Shown here: in pieces, positions 19,748-27,902 of the stretch
Layout of the letters: each line of letters starts with the position of its first letter
How positions within the stretch are numbered: position 1 is the first letter of the stretch
Assembly (NCBI GenBank): GCA_019637695.1
Contig: JAHBVG010000039.1
Location: forward strand, 1 to 55,672
Length of the DNA stretch: 55,672 nt
Direction: 5' to 3'
Source: Caldilineaceae bacterium
GTDB taxonomy: Bacteria; Chloroflexota; Anaerolineae; Caldilineales; Caldilineaceae
The notes under the pieces: generated by a model
Database searches by the model: none
The model's input: only the letters and a program-made list of their open reading frames with translations
What the model was told of the DNA's origin: nothing
Position numbers and translations under genes: made by a program

Positions 19748-20800
19748 TTACTGCGCATAAGGATCGTGGTTGATGGGGGGAATGCTCTTCAGGTAGGCCG
19801 CTATCGCCAGGGCGTCCGCTTCGGTCAGATTGCTGAACCGGCGGTCGATCTGTTGGGCCATGCTGCCTGTAACCCGTCCACCCCCTGGGTACATGCCGGT
19901 GACAAGGAAATGGGCGATCTCATCCTCGCTCCACTGGCCGATACTTGTCGATTCATGGGGTGTGATATTGGCAGAGGTTTCATCCTGTACCGTCGCCCCG
20001 GCTAGGAAGAGATCCATATTGACGCTGCCATCCGCGTTGCGCGGGGTATGGCACATGCCGCAGCGAGCAATAGTGACAAGCACTTCCCCACGTGCGACTG
20101 GATCCGTAGCTGGTTCGGCGGGTGGATCGTTGACCGGCGTAAACGGCGCTGGATCGCTGGTCACTTCCCGCTCTGGCACATCGTTGGCGATTGGCGCTAA
20201 CGAGAGCAAGTAAGCCGCCACATTGAGCGATTCACGATCGGACAAAAGGCTGAAGTCATGATACGGCATGATGGGATAGAGTTGGGACCCATCGGGTCTG
20301 GCACCCGTTTGTAGGGCTGACGCAATCTCCTCTACGCTCCAACTGCCGATGCCGGTCTCCTGATCGGGTGTGATGTTGGCAGCATAGACCACGCCAAACG
20401 GTCCAGCAAACCTGTTGCCCCCCGCCAGTCCGCCTAGCTCAGAATTGAAGTGACAACCACAGCCGCCGGTGAGATTGACGATGTAGCGGCCATTAGCCAA
20501 TTCATCGGGCACGGCTGCTTCCTCTTCCGGCTGTGGGGTAGCGGTCGCTTCTTCTTCCGGTTGAGGGGTGGCGGTGGCTTCTTCTTCCGGTTCTGCCGTA
20601 GCGGTGGGTTCGGAGGCTGGTTCCTCTGTAGGCGCCGGTTCCGTTGCCGCCGGTTCCACAGCTGTCGGCGCCACTGCTTCCGGTTCAGCCCCTGATTGGC
20701 AGGCGCTGATGATCAATGCTAGAAATAGGCTGATCGCAACGAGCGGAATCCATAGCGCCCTCCGGCCTTTCCTCACTTGCTCCAATCGACTCCTCTGCAT
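19748..20800 (-). CDS. Lipoprotein c-type cytochrome with two heme domains, one with a C-X-C-H site
   Basis: This is an exported electron-transfer protein. The start ATG (20800 on the minus strand) is fixed by AAGGAGG just upstream and by the lipoprotein signal ending LIISAC (cysteine 34). The following region is a low-complexity linker (residues 38-98) with near-identical repeats of EEEATATPQP. The first cytochrome domain has GGCGCHFNS, so its cysteines are C114 and C116 with H117: one residue between the cysteines instead of two. The second domain has a normal CGMCH at 247-251 with PRNADG after it. Both domains share TPxxxTGIGxWS/SxxE-like segments typical of alcohol-dehydrogenase-type cytochromes. 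It is convergent with the act operon and may accept its electrons. Length is 350 residues. Confidence 0.85.
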   Translation of the reverse strand: MQRSRLEQVRKGRRALWIPLVAISLFLALIISACQSGAEPEAVAPTAVEPAATEPAPTEEPASEPTATAEPEEEATATPQPEEEATATPQPEEEAAVPDELANGRYIVNLTGGCGCHFNSELGGLAGGNRFAGPFGVVYAANITPDQETGIGSWSVEEIASALQTGARPDGSQLYPIMPYHDFSLLSDRESLNVAAYLLSLAPIANDVPEREVTSDPAPFTPVNDPPAEPATDPVARGEVLVTIARCGMCHTPRNADGSVNMDLFLAGATVQDETSANITPHESTSIGQWSEDEIAHFLVTGMYPGGGRVTGSMAQQIDRRFSNLTEADALAIAAYLKSIPPINHDPYAQ

Positions 20801-20861
20801 ACATGCCTCCTTGTGATTGGTTGGTAAATGAAACCAGATGAGTAGGATACATCTCCGATCA

Positions 20862-20911
20862 GGCACGGAAAGGAATAATAGGAAAACAGTTATACCAGGA
20901 GTTTCCGTGCC
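20862..20911 (-). promoter_or_regulatory. Inverted repeat in the leader of the cytochrome gene
   Basis: GGCACGGAAA (20862-20871) and its exact reverse complement TTTCCGTGCC (20902-20911) flank 30 nt of AT-rich DNA about 60 nt upstream of the minus-strand start. It could be a cruciform, an mRNA leader hairpin or a binding site for a dimer. No clear promoter could be assigned. Confidence 0.4.
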
Positions 20912-21014
20912 ATTCGCAGGCGTAAAAAGCGGATTTTATTCTATTTCGAGAGGGACAGTTCGCGATCATACAGGACTCCTCATGACTTGTCAATCGTCTC
21001 TAATAGAGCCTAAA

Positions 21015-21140
21015 TAGAGAAAACACTTAAATATCTGCAATTAGGTACGGGTGCTGCTTGCCGCACCCAGCAGGCACAGCAAGCGGACGCTGCGTCCGCA
21101 AGCGCCCCTACGATTGTACGAACTCTATCTGTTTTCTCTA
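21015..21140. repeat. Possible small non-autonomous element with 11-bp terminal inverted repeats
   Basis: TAGAGAAAACA begins at 21015 and its reverse complement ends at 21140. The 100 nt between contain nested hairpins (GGGTGCTGCTTGCCGCACCC and GCGGACGCTGCGTCCGC) and no ORF. This structure fills most of the intergenic space between the cytochrome gene and the LacI promoter. A target-site duplication is not convincing, so the element call is tentative. The rest of the 20801-21250 gap holds the leader of the cytochrome gene and the LacI promoter region. Confidence 0.3.
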
Positions 21141-21174
21141 TAAGTCAGCCAAGTCGGAACCTTAAAATTGGTGC

Positions 21175-21203
21175 TTGACAAGGTAATCGTTTTCCTATAG
21201 GAT
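21175..21203 (+). promoter_or_regulatory. Sigma-70-type promoter of the LacI-family regulator gene
   Basis: A perfect TTGACA at 21175-21180 is separated by 17 nt from TAGGAT (21198-21203), a 4/6 match to the -10 consensus. Transcription would start near 21210, inside the palindromic operator, with the regulator's start codon about 40 nt further on. Confidence 0.65.
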
Positions 21204-21220
21204 CAGGTAATCGATTACCT
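21181..21220. promoter_or_regulatory. Two LacI-type operators overlapping the regulator promoter
   Basis: AGGTAATCGATTACCT (21205-21220) is a perfect 16-nt palindrome with the central CG typical of LacI/GalR-family operators. A second copy, AGGTAATCGTTTTCCT (21181-21196), differs at two positions; the centres are 24 nt apart. The first copy fills the -35/-10 spacer and the second sits at the expected transcription start, so binding should block RNA polymerase. This suggests autoregulation, and control of the downstream sugar operon if transcription reads through. The assignment to the adjacent regulator is inference. Confidence 0.75.
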
Positions 21221-21250
21221 TTTCTCTTTACCCCGCTCTTTCCATACTTT

Positions 21251-22267
21251 ATGACACCAACTCTGGCCGAGATTGCCACCGCTGCTGGCGTTTCGATAGC
21301 GACTGTATCCAGGGTGATTAGCGGCAACGGCCATCCTGTTAAGGATGAGACGCGAGAACGCATCCTTTCTTTGGCCGCCAGCATGGGCTATGAACCAAAC
21401 CTGATCGCTCGCGGTCTGCGCAAACAGCAGACCTGCATGATCGGCGTGATTGTAGATCGGATTAGTTCACCTTTTGCGGCAGCGACTGTGCAGGGGTTAC
21501 AAGATAGCCTCAAACTTGAAGGCTATTCCACTTCCATGGTCAATGCCAACCGTGAGGCGGATACTGTCTTTGAAGCAATTAAAGATTTCAACCGTCGCCG
21601 CGTAGACGGTATTATTCTGCTCAATTCATGGTTGCATCCATACAATGACATGGTATTGAGCGCTCTTGAGCGCAAACCCTTCGTGCTGATCAACCGCATC
21701 ATTGAGGAAGTTCGCTATAAATGTGTTGCGCCGGGCGACCAGTTGGGCGCGCAGATGGCGATCACCCACCTGGCAAATCTCGGCCACCGGCGCATTGGCT
21801 ATATCAACGGTGTGGCCGACTGGCTTGAAGCACAAAATCGGTTGGCTGGCTATAAGAATGTGGTGAGTGAGCGCAGACTTGACGACGATCCGGCGCTGGT
21901 GCAACAGGGCGATTGGGGCGTCGAATCAGGATACGAGGCAACACGAGCGCTCCTGGAATTGGATTCCCCACCGACGGCGATCTTTGCCTCAAACGATCTC
22001 ATGGCGTTGGGTGTGATCTACGCCGTACAGGATGCAGGGCTACAGGTTCCAGAGGATATGGCCGTGGTGGGTTACGATGATCGAGATTTTGCCCATTGGG
22101 TACGGCCATCCTTAACCACCATTTGTATGCCCTCCTACGAGATGGGACAGGCCGCTACCACACTTTTATTGAACCAGATCGCCGAAAATTCAGATCCTAT
22201 TGACGCCACCCATATCCCTGGGCAGTTGATCGTGCGCCAGTCTTGCGGGGCATTGATGGCCGGGTAA
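21251..22267 (+). CDS. LacI/GalR-family transcriptional regulator
   Basis: This 338-residue DNA-binding regulator senses a sugar or sugar derivative. The N-terminal helix-turn-helix TLAEIATAAGVSIATVSRVI and hinge region (YEPNLIARGLRKQQ) are classic, followed by a periplasmic-binding-protein-like effector domain with IGVIVDRISSPFAAATVQGL, DGIILLNSW, NLGHRRIGYING, TAIFASNDLMALGVI and VVGYDDRDFA. It is the first gene of a carbohydrate locus (binding protein, two permeases, three hydrolases). Two operator-like palindromes lie at its own promoter. It probably represses the locus until an oligosaccharide or monosaccharide released by the hydrolases binds. Confidence 0.93.
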   Translation: MTPTLAEIATAAGVSIATVSRVISGNGHPVKDETRERILSLAASMGYEPNLIARGLRKQQTCMIGVIVDRISSPFAAATVQGLQDSLKLEGYSTSMVNANREADTVFEAIKDFNRRRVDGIILLNSWLHPYNDMVLSALERKPFVLINRIIEEVRYKCVAPGDQLGAQMAITHLANLGHRRIGYINGVADWLEAQNRLAGYKNVVSERRLDDDPALVQQGDWGVESGYEATRALLELDSPPTAIFASNDLMALGVIYAVQDAGLQVPEDMAVVGYDDRDFAHWVRPSLTTICMPSYEMGQAATTLLLNQIAENSDPIDATHIPGQLIVRQSCGALMAG

Positions 22268-22317
22268 TGCGCAGTGACCATCCCCACGATGGCGCAGCTC
22301 ACAGGTTTTGGTGTAGT

Positions 22318-22339
22318 ACTCAACAATCTGTTGAGTTTT
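22318..22339 (+). terminator. Weak hairpin with T-run after the LacI gene
   Basis: ACTCAACA and TGTTGAGT form an 8-bp stem with a 3-nt loop, followed by TTTC. The stem is AT-rich, so termination would be partial; it may let some transcripts continue into the sugar transport genes about 80 nt downstream. Confidence 0.45.
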
Positions 22340-22417
22340 CATATAGCTTGCCGCTTGTGTTCCACTTCGACAGCCTCAATTTCATAGCCATTCCCACAAG
22401 GAGAGGAGAGACGCACC

Positions 22418-23827
22418 ATGTCTGCACGTAGTCTATCTCGTCGTAAGTTTTTGCAGATCAGTGGCCTATCGATCACTGCCGTCGCTGTCGCCGCCTGCGC
22501 CCCCGCCGTAGCGCCGCAACCAGGGACAACCAGCAGCGGCGCAGTGCAGCCCGCAGCACAGACCGTCAATATCAGCTTCATGGGCTGGGGCGGTCCCGGT
22601 GAGGACGAAGGTGTGCGCAATGCCATCGCCCAATTCCAGGAAGAAACCCCCGACATTACCGTCACCTGGAGGCATACCCCGGAGCGGTATGCGGAGATCT
22701 TCCTCGCCAACGTAGCCGCGGGGACCCCGCCCGACACAGCCTTCATCGGCAGCGCAGACTATGGAACCTATGTGCGCGATGGTCTGCTGCTCGACATTAC
22801 CGATCCGTTGCAGGCAGATCCGCTGTTGGGGGCCGAGGATTACTTCATCCAGCCGCAGGAACGCGACCGCTGTACCTTTGAAGGCCGCTGGTATGGCATC
22901 GGCTCGTGCTGGGTTGCGCCCCACATCTATTACAACGCCGATATCTTTGAGGAGGCAGGCGTCGAGCCCCCCAGCATGGACCCGGACGAAGCCTGGACGT
23001 GGGCCGAATTTGTCGAAGCGGCGCGTGCGCTCACGACGGATGTCAACGGCAACCACCCTGGCGATGCTGGTTTCGACATCGGCAATGTGGATCGCTGGGG
23101 CGTGCATTGGTCCACCGCCTCGGCCAGCGCCACTCAGTTGGTTTCCGCCATCCTCTCCAACGGCAACGACTATCTGGACCCAGAGACCAAGCTGCTGGTG
23201 GTGGATCAGCCGTCGGGCTACCAGGCTGTGCAGAACCTGGCAGATCTCATGCACGTTCACCAGGTGATGCCCCAATCTACTGCGTTGGAGAGCCTGGGCA
23301 TGAGCAACACGCAGATGTTGGAGACGGGCAAACTGGCAATGGCAATTGACGGCTCCTGGGCGCTGGATTGGATGAAGAATATCAGCGCAACACTGGGGAC
23401 TGGCGTCCTGCCCAAGATGGACTCACAGGGCGTCCACATGCAGGCCCACCTGCACAGCGCGCTGGCGGGTAGCTCCAATCCAGATGCAGCCTGGCAGTGG
23501 GTGCGCTTCCTGTCTACGCCGTTCTATCAGCTTCAGTTCTGCCGCACGGGTCTATGGCTGCCCAGCCAGACCGCGCTTGCCACTGAGGAAGGGCTGCAAG
23601 AATGGATCGGTTCCGGCCATCCCCCAGGCTATGAGATGATGGTCACCGAGTATCTGCCTCGCTTTGGCCGCGCCATCTACATGCCGCCGGGCTGGCCACA
23701 GGCTGTCTCTTTTGTGACGCCCGCGCTGGATGGCGTTTGGAATGGGCGCATGACTGCTGAAGAAGCGTTGACCGAGGCCGTGCCGCAGGCCAACGCCATC
23801 CTGCAGGAACAGGCAAACCGGAGTTAG
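22418..23827 (+). CDS. Sugar ABC transporter solute-binding lipoprotein (family 1), Tat-exported
   Basis: This extracytoplasmic receptor feeds a carbohydrate importer. The 469-residue product starts behind CAAGGAGAGGAG. It has a twin-arginine signal ([10 protein letters not shown], arginines 8-9) ending in a lipobox VAVAAC, followed by a short Pro/Thr/Ser linker, and then the family 1 fold: [52 protein letters not shown], and [14 protein letters not shown]. It is followed by two permeases and three DUF1680 hydrolases, so the ligand is probably a plant-derived oligosaccharide, perhaps with arabinose. Tat export of binding proteins is common in Chloroflexota and high-GC Gram-positives. Confidence 0.9.
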   Translation: MSARSLSRRKFLQISGLSITAVAVAACAPAVAPQPGTTSSGAVQPAAQTVNISFMGWGGPGEDEGVRNAIAQFQEETPDITVTWRHTPERYAEIFLANVAAGTPPDTAFIGSADYGTYVRDGLLLDITDPLQADPLLGAEDYFIQPQERDRCTFEGRWYGIGSCWVAPHIYYNADIFEEAGVEPPSMDPDEAWTWAEFVEAARALTTDVNGNHPGDAGFDIGNVDRWGVHWSTASASATQLVSAILSNGNDYLDPETKLLVVDQPSGYQAVQNLADLMHVHQVMPQSTALESLGMSNTQMLETGKLAMAIDGSWALDWMKNISATLGTGVLPKMDSQGVHMQAHLHSALAGSSNPDAAWQWVRFLSTPFYQLQFCRTGLWLPSQTALATEEGLQEWIGSGHPPGYEMMVTEYLPRFGRAIYMPPGWPQAVSFVTPALDGVWNGRMTAEEALTEAVPQANAILQEQANRS

Positions 23828-23862
23828 AATAGGGCGTTAATTAGGGAATAGTTTTGCGCCCA

Positions 23863-23926
23863 TAATGAGTAATGAGTAATGAGAGAGGACGACGCCACCC
23901 TTCTGCTCATTACTCATTACTCATTA
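23863..23926 (+). repeat. Fold-back intergenic repeat built from the word TAATGAG
   Basis: Three tandem copies of TAATGAG (23863-23883) face three copies of the complement CTCATTA (23906-23926), giving a perfect 21-bp stem with a 22-nt loop. It lies between the binding-protein gene and the first permease and may act as an mRNA hairpin that sets a higher level of binding protein than permease. Confidence 0.75.
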
Positions 23927-23978
23927 CTCGCTAACCACGAAGCTATTTACGCTATCGTGTACTAGGAAGGAGAGCGCC

Positions 23979-24899
23979 ATGGCCGCTGCAACTCGCTGGC
24001 TGGATACTATCGGCCCGAAGACGCTGGCTGGGAAACGAGCAATTATTGGCTATATTTTTATTTCGCCTTTTATTCTGGGCTTCTTGCTCTGGTTTCTGAC
24101 GCCGGCGGTGATTGCGATCTGGCTGACCTTCACCGACTGGAATCTGATCCGCGCCCCCCGCTTTATCGGCGTGGACAACATTACCAAACTCTTCAACGAT
24201 TCACTCTTCTGGCAGTCGCTCAAAGTCACCTCGATCTATACATTGGTCTCTGTACCATTGGGGCTAGTCTTCGGCTTCTGCCTGGCCCTGTTGATGAACA
24301 CCAAAGTGCGCGGGATCGCCATCTTCCGCACTGTCTATTATCTGCCCCGCATTGTGCCCGCCGTCGCCAGCGCTGTGCTGTGGGCGTGGATTCTGAACAC
24401 CGAGTTTGGGCTGCTCAACGTGCTGCTCAACTATTTCGGGTTGCCCAAAGTGCGCTGGCTGCAAGATCCAGAGTGGGCGCTCTCCGCGCTGATTATGATG
24501 AGCCTGTGGGGGTTGGGCGGGACCATGATCATCTATCTGGCTGGTCTTCAGGGCATCCCAGAGGTCTTTTACGAAGCGGCCAAGATTGATGGGGCCGGGC
24601 GCTGGGCGCAGTTGCGCCATGTCACCATCCCGCTTATGTCACCAGTGATCTTTTTCAATATGATCATCGGCATCATTGGTTCGTTCCAGGTTTTTACGGC
24701 GGGCTTTTTGCTCACCGACGGAGGTCCGCAAAACGCCACGCTCTTCTATGTACTCTATCTCTACCGCAACGGCTTTCAATATCTGAATATGGGATACGCC
24801 GCCGCGCTGGCCTGGGTTCTCTTCTTTATCATCATGCTGTTGACCCTCGTTGTCTTCAAATCGGCGGCGGGCAGGGTTCATTATGAGGATGCACAGTAA
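23979..24899 (+). CDS. Sugar ABC transporter permease (MalF/UgpA-like)
   Basis: This 306-residue inner-membrane permease of the carbohydrate uptake family (CUT1) has six membrane segments. The family pattern includes [20 protein letters not shown] near the N terminus, the PxxLxxG-like [16 protein letters not shown] loop, and the EAA coupling loop [20 protein letters not shown] with [11 protein letters not shown]. The ATG is preceded by AGGAAGGAGAG. It is followed after 21 nt by the second permease. The matching ATPase is absent from the window, so a shared MsmK/UgpC-type ATPase is likely. Confidence 0.92.
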   Translation: MAAATRWLDTIGPKTLAGKRAIIGYIFISPFILGFLLWFLTPAVIAIWLTFTDWNLIRAPRFIGVDNITKLFNDSLFWQSLKVTSIYTLVSVPLGLVFGFCLALLMNTKVRGIAIFRTVYYLPRIVPAVASAVLWAWILNTEFGLLNVLLNYFGLPKVRWLQDPEWALSALIMMSLWGLGGTMIIYLAGLQGIPEVFYEAAKIDGAGRWAQLRHVTIPLMSPVIFFNMIIGIIGSFQVFTAGFLLTDGGPQNATLFYVLYLYRNGFQYLNMGYAAALAWVLFFIIMLLTLVVFKSAAGRVHYEDAQ

Positions 24900-24920
24900 G
24901 CGCCTGTTGGGAGGTAAATC

Positions 24921-25844
24921 ATGACGAGAATAAGCGATGTTTCTGCCCCGCAATCTGCGCCGCTCCGCGCCTACATGCAGCGTTCCTGGGGCGAGCGTGT
25001 CATGGAGATGGCAACGAATCGCGAGATCTGGTGGCGGACTATGGTCTGGGCCATCCTTTTGCTGGGGTCAATCGTGATGATCCTGCCCTTTCTCTGGTTG
25101 GTGAGCAGCTCGCTCAAGTTGGAAACACACATCTTCATCTTCCCGCCAGAGTGGATCCCCAATCCGGTGCGCTTCCAAAATTACACAGACGCGCTCACCT
25201 ACAAACCCTTCGGCACCTATATCACCAACACATTGGTGATTGTCACCCTCAACATGGTCGCCATCATCCTCACGGCTTCGTTCTGCGCCTATGGCTTTGC
25301 GCGCGTTCGCTTCCCAGGCCGTGATTTCTGGTTTGCGATTGTGCTTTCGACGATGATGGTCCCCTACTTTGTGCTGATGATCCCGCAGTTTGTGATCTTC
25401 ACCCGCCTGGGCTGGATCGATTCTATCTTGCCGTTGACTGTGCCCTTCTTTTTTGGCGGCGGCGCTTTTAACATCTTCCTCCTGCGCCAATTTTTCCGCA
25501 CCCTGCCCGAGGAGTTGGCCGACGCCGCCCGTATCGATGGCTGCAGCGAGTACATGATCTACGCGCGGATCATGTTGCCGCTGGCAAAACCGGCGCTGGC
25601 GACGGTGGCGATCTTCACCTTCCTCAACGGCTGGAACGATTTCATCGGCCCACTGCTCTACCTGCGCTCGCCAGAGAACTTCACCGTTGCCATTGGGCTG
25701 GCTACCTTCCGCAGCGTCATGCGCACCCGCTGGGATCTGCTCATGGCTGCCTCCACCGCCATGATCCTGCCCGTGGTCATACTCTTCTTCTTCGCCCAGC
25801 GCTACTTCATTCAAGGGATTGTACTGAGTGGGTTGAAAGGATAG
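24921..25844 (+). CDS. Sugar ABC transporter permease (MalG/UgpE-like)
   Basis: This is the partner permease of the carbohydrate importer, 307 residues. It has six membrane segments, with [20 protein letters not shown] after the first and the EAA loop [20 protein letters not shown] followed by [19 protein letters not shown]. The C terminus ends [14 protein letters not shown], a hallmark of MalG-type proteins. The ATG follows GGGAGGTAAATC. It precedes the three DUF1680 genes, from which it is separated by a fold-back repeat. Confidence 0.93.
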   Translation: MTRISDVSAPQSAPLRAYMQRSWGERVMEMATNREIWWRTMVWAILLLGSIVMILPFLWLVSSSLKLETHIFIFPPEWIPNPVRFQNYTDALTYKPFGTYITNTLVIVTLNMVAIILTASFCAYGFARVRFPGRDFWFAIVLSTMMVPYFVLMIPQFVIFTRLGWIDSILPLTVPFFFGGGAFNIFLLRQFFRTLPEELADAARIDGCSEYMIYARIMLPLAKPALATVAIFTFLNGWNDFIGPLLYLRSPENFTVAIGLATFRSVMRTRWDLLMAASTAMILPVVILFFFAQRYFIQGIVLSGLKG

Positions 25845-25928
25845 TGATAGGTGACTGGTGACTAGGGAATGGGGCGGACTGTTTGCGCTCCCCAGTCACC
25901 TATCACCAGTCACCTATCACCAATCACC
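25844..25928 (+). repeat. Fold-back intergenic repeat built from GTGACTGGTGATAG words
   Basis: GTGATAGGTGACTGGTGA (25844-25861) pairs exactly with 25903-25920 (18 bp), and further copies of the TCACCAATCACC word extend to 25928. The loop contains a GGGG/CCCC pair. The same word is used in the next fold-back at 27808. The left arm starts at the stop codon of the permease gene. Confidence 0.7.
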
Positions 25929-25949
25929 ATCAAAAAAGGATCACCATCC

Positions 25950-27794
25950 ATGCCACAACCACATCTTTCCACCATCGCGCCGGGGGATCTGCGGCATGTT
26001 GGCGGTTTTTTGGGGAATCGCTTCCACGCCAACCGCAGCCAACGGCTCAAGGATCGCACGCTTTCCGAAGAATTCATCCGCCTTCATGAAAAGAAAAACT
26101 ACGACGATTGGTTTTGGATGGGCGAGCAGATCGGCAAATGGCTCGACGCTGCCGCCTATACCGGTTTAATCGCCGACGATCAAGAACTGCTCGGTCGCGT
26201 GCATGAACTCATCGACCGCCTCGCCGCCAGCCAGGAAGCGGACGGCTATTTAGGCATCACGAGTCGCTATCACCGCAACCCTGTGCGCGGCATGGAACTC
26301 TACGAGATGTACTACGTGCTGCTGGGGCTGATCGCCTGCTATGATCTGCTGGGCAGCGAGAAAGCGCTGGAGACGGCGCAGCGGCTGGGCGAATTCATTA
26401 TCAAGACCTGGGGCGTGGAGCCGGGGCAGTTCCCGCTGGTCGGTCCCTTCCCCGGCAACGGACACGACGGCGGCGAAGGCACGCTGATCCTGGAACCGAT
26501 TGTACTGCTGGGCGGGCGCAACGGCGACGAGCGTTTTGTGCGCTGGGGCGAGCAGACGCTTGCCAAATGGGACGAATGGTGGGAAGCGTACCCCGTCGCC
26601 AACCATAGCTGTGGATACACCAACAAGCGTCGCTTTGCCGCCGGCGAAATGGATGTCTTCGATCTGCGCGAGAATATGCACGCCCACACCTTCCACATGA
26701 CGCTCTTGGGCCTGGCCGCGCTCCACAACGTCACCGGCAACAAGGAATATCGCGATGTAGTCGTCGGCTGTGTGGATCGGCTGGCCGATGAGTGGATCTT
26801 CCTCACCGGCGGCATGAGTTCCACCGAGCGCTATGTGCCGCGACGCTACTACCACGTCCGCAACCAGATCGAAGTCTGCCCGCAGCACACCTGGATTCTG
26901 CTGCTCGATCAGGCGTTGCAGTGGACCGGCCATCCCCGCTACGCTGCTGAGATCGAGCGCGATCTCTTCAACCATTTTCTGGCTGCGCAACTGGCCGACG
27001 GCTCGAATTGGAGCTACTTTACCCCCCTCAACGGTCACGCCGTGGAGCCATCTCGCCCCAACTGTTGCAACGCCGCCGGTCATCGCATCGCCGGGCGCAT
27101 GCCAACTTATCTTTATGGATTGCGCGACAACGCCCCCGCCGTGCTCATGATCAGCGAAAGCGGCGGCGTGCTGCGCCCGCAAGGTCTCCCCGCGGTGACG
27201 CTGCGTCAGGAGACCCAATTCCCCGCCGATGGTCGGGTGACGATCCACGTGGACCCGGCAGAAGCGGCGCGCTTCCCGCTCCATCTGCGCATCCCACCCT
27301 ATGCGGAAGGGGCGACGGCGCGCGCGGGCGATGAGACCATCGCCGCCAAGGAGGGAGAGTTCCTGGTCATCGAGCGCCTGTGGACGCCTGGCGACCGCGT
27401 CGAACTCACGCTGCCCTTTGCGATCACCTGCCAGGCCGACGCCAATGTGACGGCCATCACGCGTGGTCCGCTCACCTATGCCTACTTCCAAGACGCCCAG
27501 GCTGATTCGATGATCTTTCACCATCGCCGCGGCCTCTACCCTGAGGATGTGGTGCTGGCTATTGATCCCGCCAACCCGGCGGCGAGCGTCGGCGAAGAAG
27601 CGCTGGGTGATGGCTTGTTGGGGCCAGCCTTGCACGTTCCGGCACATGTGAAATCGCGCGCCCCCATTTTCTCGACGGCGGCGGCCAATGCCCAACTCCC
27701 CGCCCCCGAAAGCCAGACCGTGCGCCTGCTCCCCTTCGCCAACCAGGGCGCGGTGAGAGGTGAGTATCAGGTTTTTATGGATTATCAGAAATAG
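25950..27794 (+). CDS. DUF1680 (GH127-like) glycoside hydrolase, first of three
   Basis: This is probably an intracellular glycosidase acting on an imported oligosaccharide; I see no signal peptide. ATG 25950 is chosen because AAAAAAGGA lies upstream and the earlier in-frame region is the fold-back repeat. The 614-residue product has an (alpha/alpha) barrel-like body and keeps the GH127 metal/cysteine pattern: E-V-C in NQIEVCPQHTW and the paired cysteines in PNCCNAAGHR, with a possible acid/base glutamate in SSTERY. GH127 enzymes such as HypBA1 remove beta-L-arabinofuranose using a cysteine nucleophile. Its sequence is clearly different from the two hydrolases that follow, so bond or sugar specificity may differ. 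Confidence 0.8.
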   Translation: MPQPHLSTIAPGDLRHVGGFLGNRFHANRSQRLKDRTLSEEFIRLHEKKNYDDWFWMGEQIGKWLDAAAYTGLIADDQELLGRVHELIDRLAASQEADGYLGITSRYHRNPVRGMELYEMYYVLLGLIACYDLLGSEKALETAQRLGEFIIKTWGVEPGQFPLVGPFPGNGHDGGEGTLILEPIVLLGGRNGDERFVRWGEQTLAKWDEWWEAYPVANHSCGYTNKRRFAAGEMDVFDLRENMHAHTFHMTLLGLAALHNVTGNKEYRDVVVGCVDRLADEWIFLTGGMSSTERYVPRRYYHVRNQIEVCPQHTWILLLDQALQWTGHPRYAAEIERDLFNHFLAAQLADGSNWSYFTPLNGHAVEPSRPNCCNAAGHRIAGRMPTYLYGLRDNAPAVLMISESGGVLRPQGLPAVTLRQETQFPADGRVTIHVDPAEAARFPLHLRIPPYAEGATARAGDETIAAKEGEFLVIERLWTPGDRVELTLPFAITCQADANVTAITRGPLTYAYFQDAQADSMIFHHRRGLYPEDVVLAIDPANPAASVGEEALGDGLLGPALHVPAHVKSRAPIFSTAAANAQLPAPESQTVRLLPFANQGAVRGEYQVFMDYQK

Positions 27795-27807
27795 GGATTA
27801 GTGATCA

Positions 27808-27868
27808 GTGACTGGTGATAGGTGACTGGGAAGAGAAGCTCTCTTCCCAGTCACCTATCACCAGTCAC
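27808..27868 (+). repeat. Perfect 28-bp fold-back built from GTGACTGGTGATAG words
   Basis: The left arm 27808-27835 (begins GTGACTGGTGATAGGTGACT) pairs perfectly with 27841-27868 around a 5-nt loop AAGCT. A further AGTCACC copy follows the right arm. It lies between two DUF1680 genes and shares its word with the fold-back at 25844. No T-run follows, so it looks like an mRNA-processing or stabilising hairpin more than a terminator. Confidence 0.8.
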
Positions 27869-27902
27869 CAGTCACCCATCTCTCAATCCCCAGGAACAAA
27901 CC

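Noticed and set aside
26250..27695. 481-residue antisense open frame
   Set aside because: It lies entirely opposite the first DUF1680 gene and has no recognisable domain or start signals.
25844..27876. GTGACTGG-type repeats as a CRISPR array
   Set aside because: The words are 7-14 nt, partly degenerate, without unique spacers, and arranged as inverted arms. No cas genes are present.
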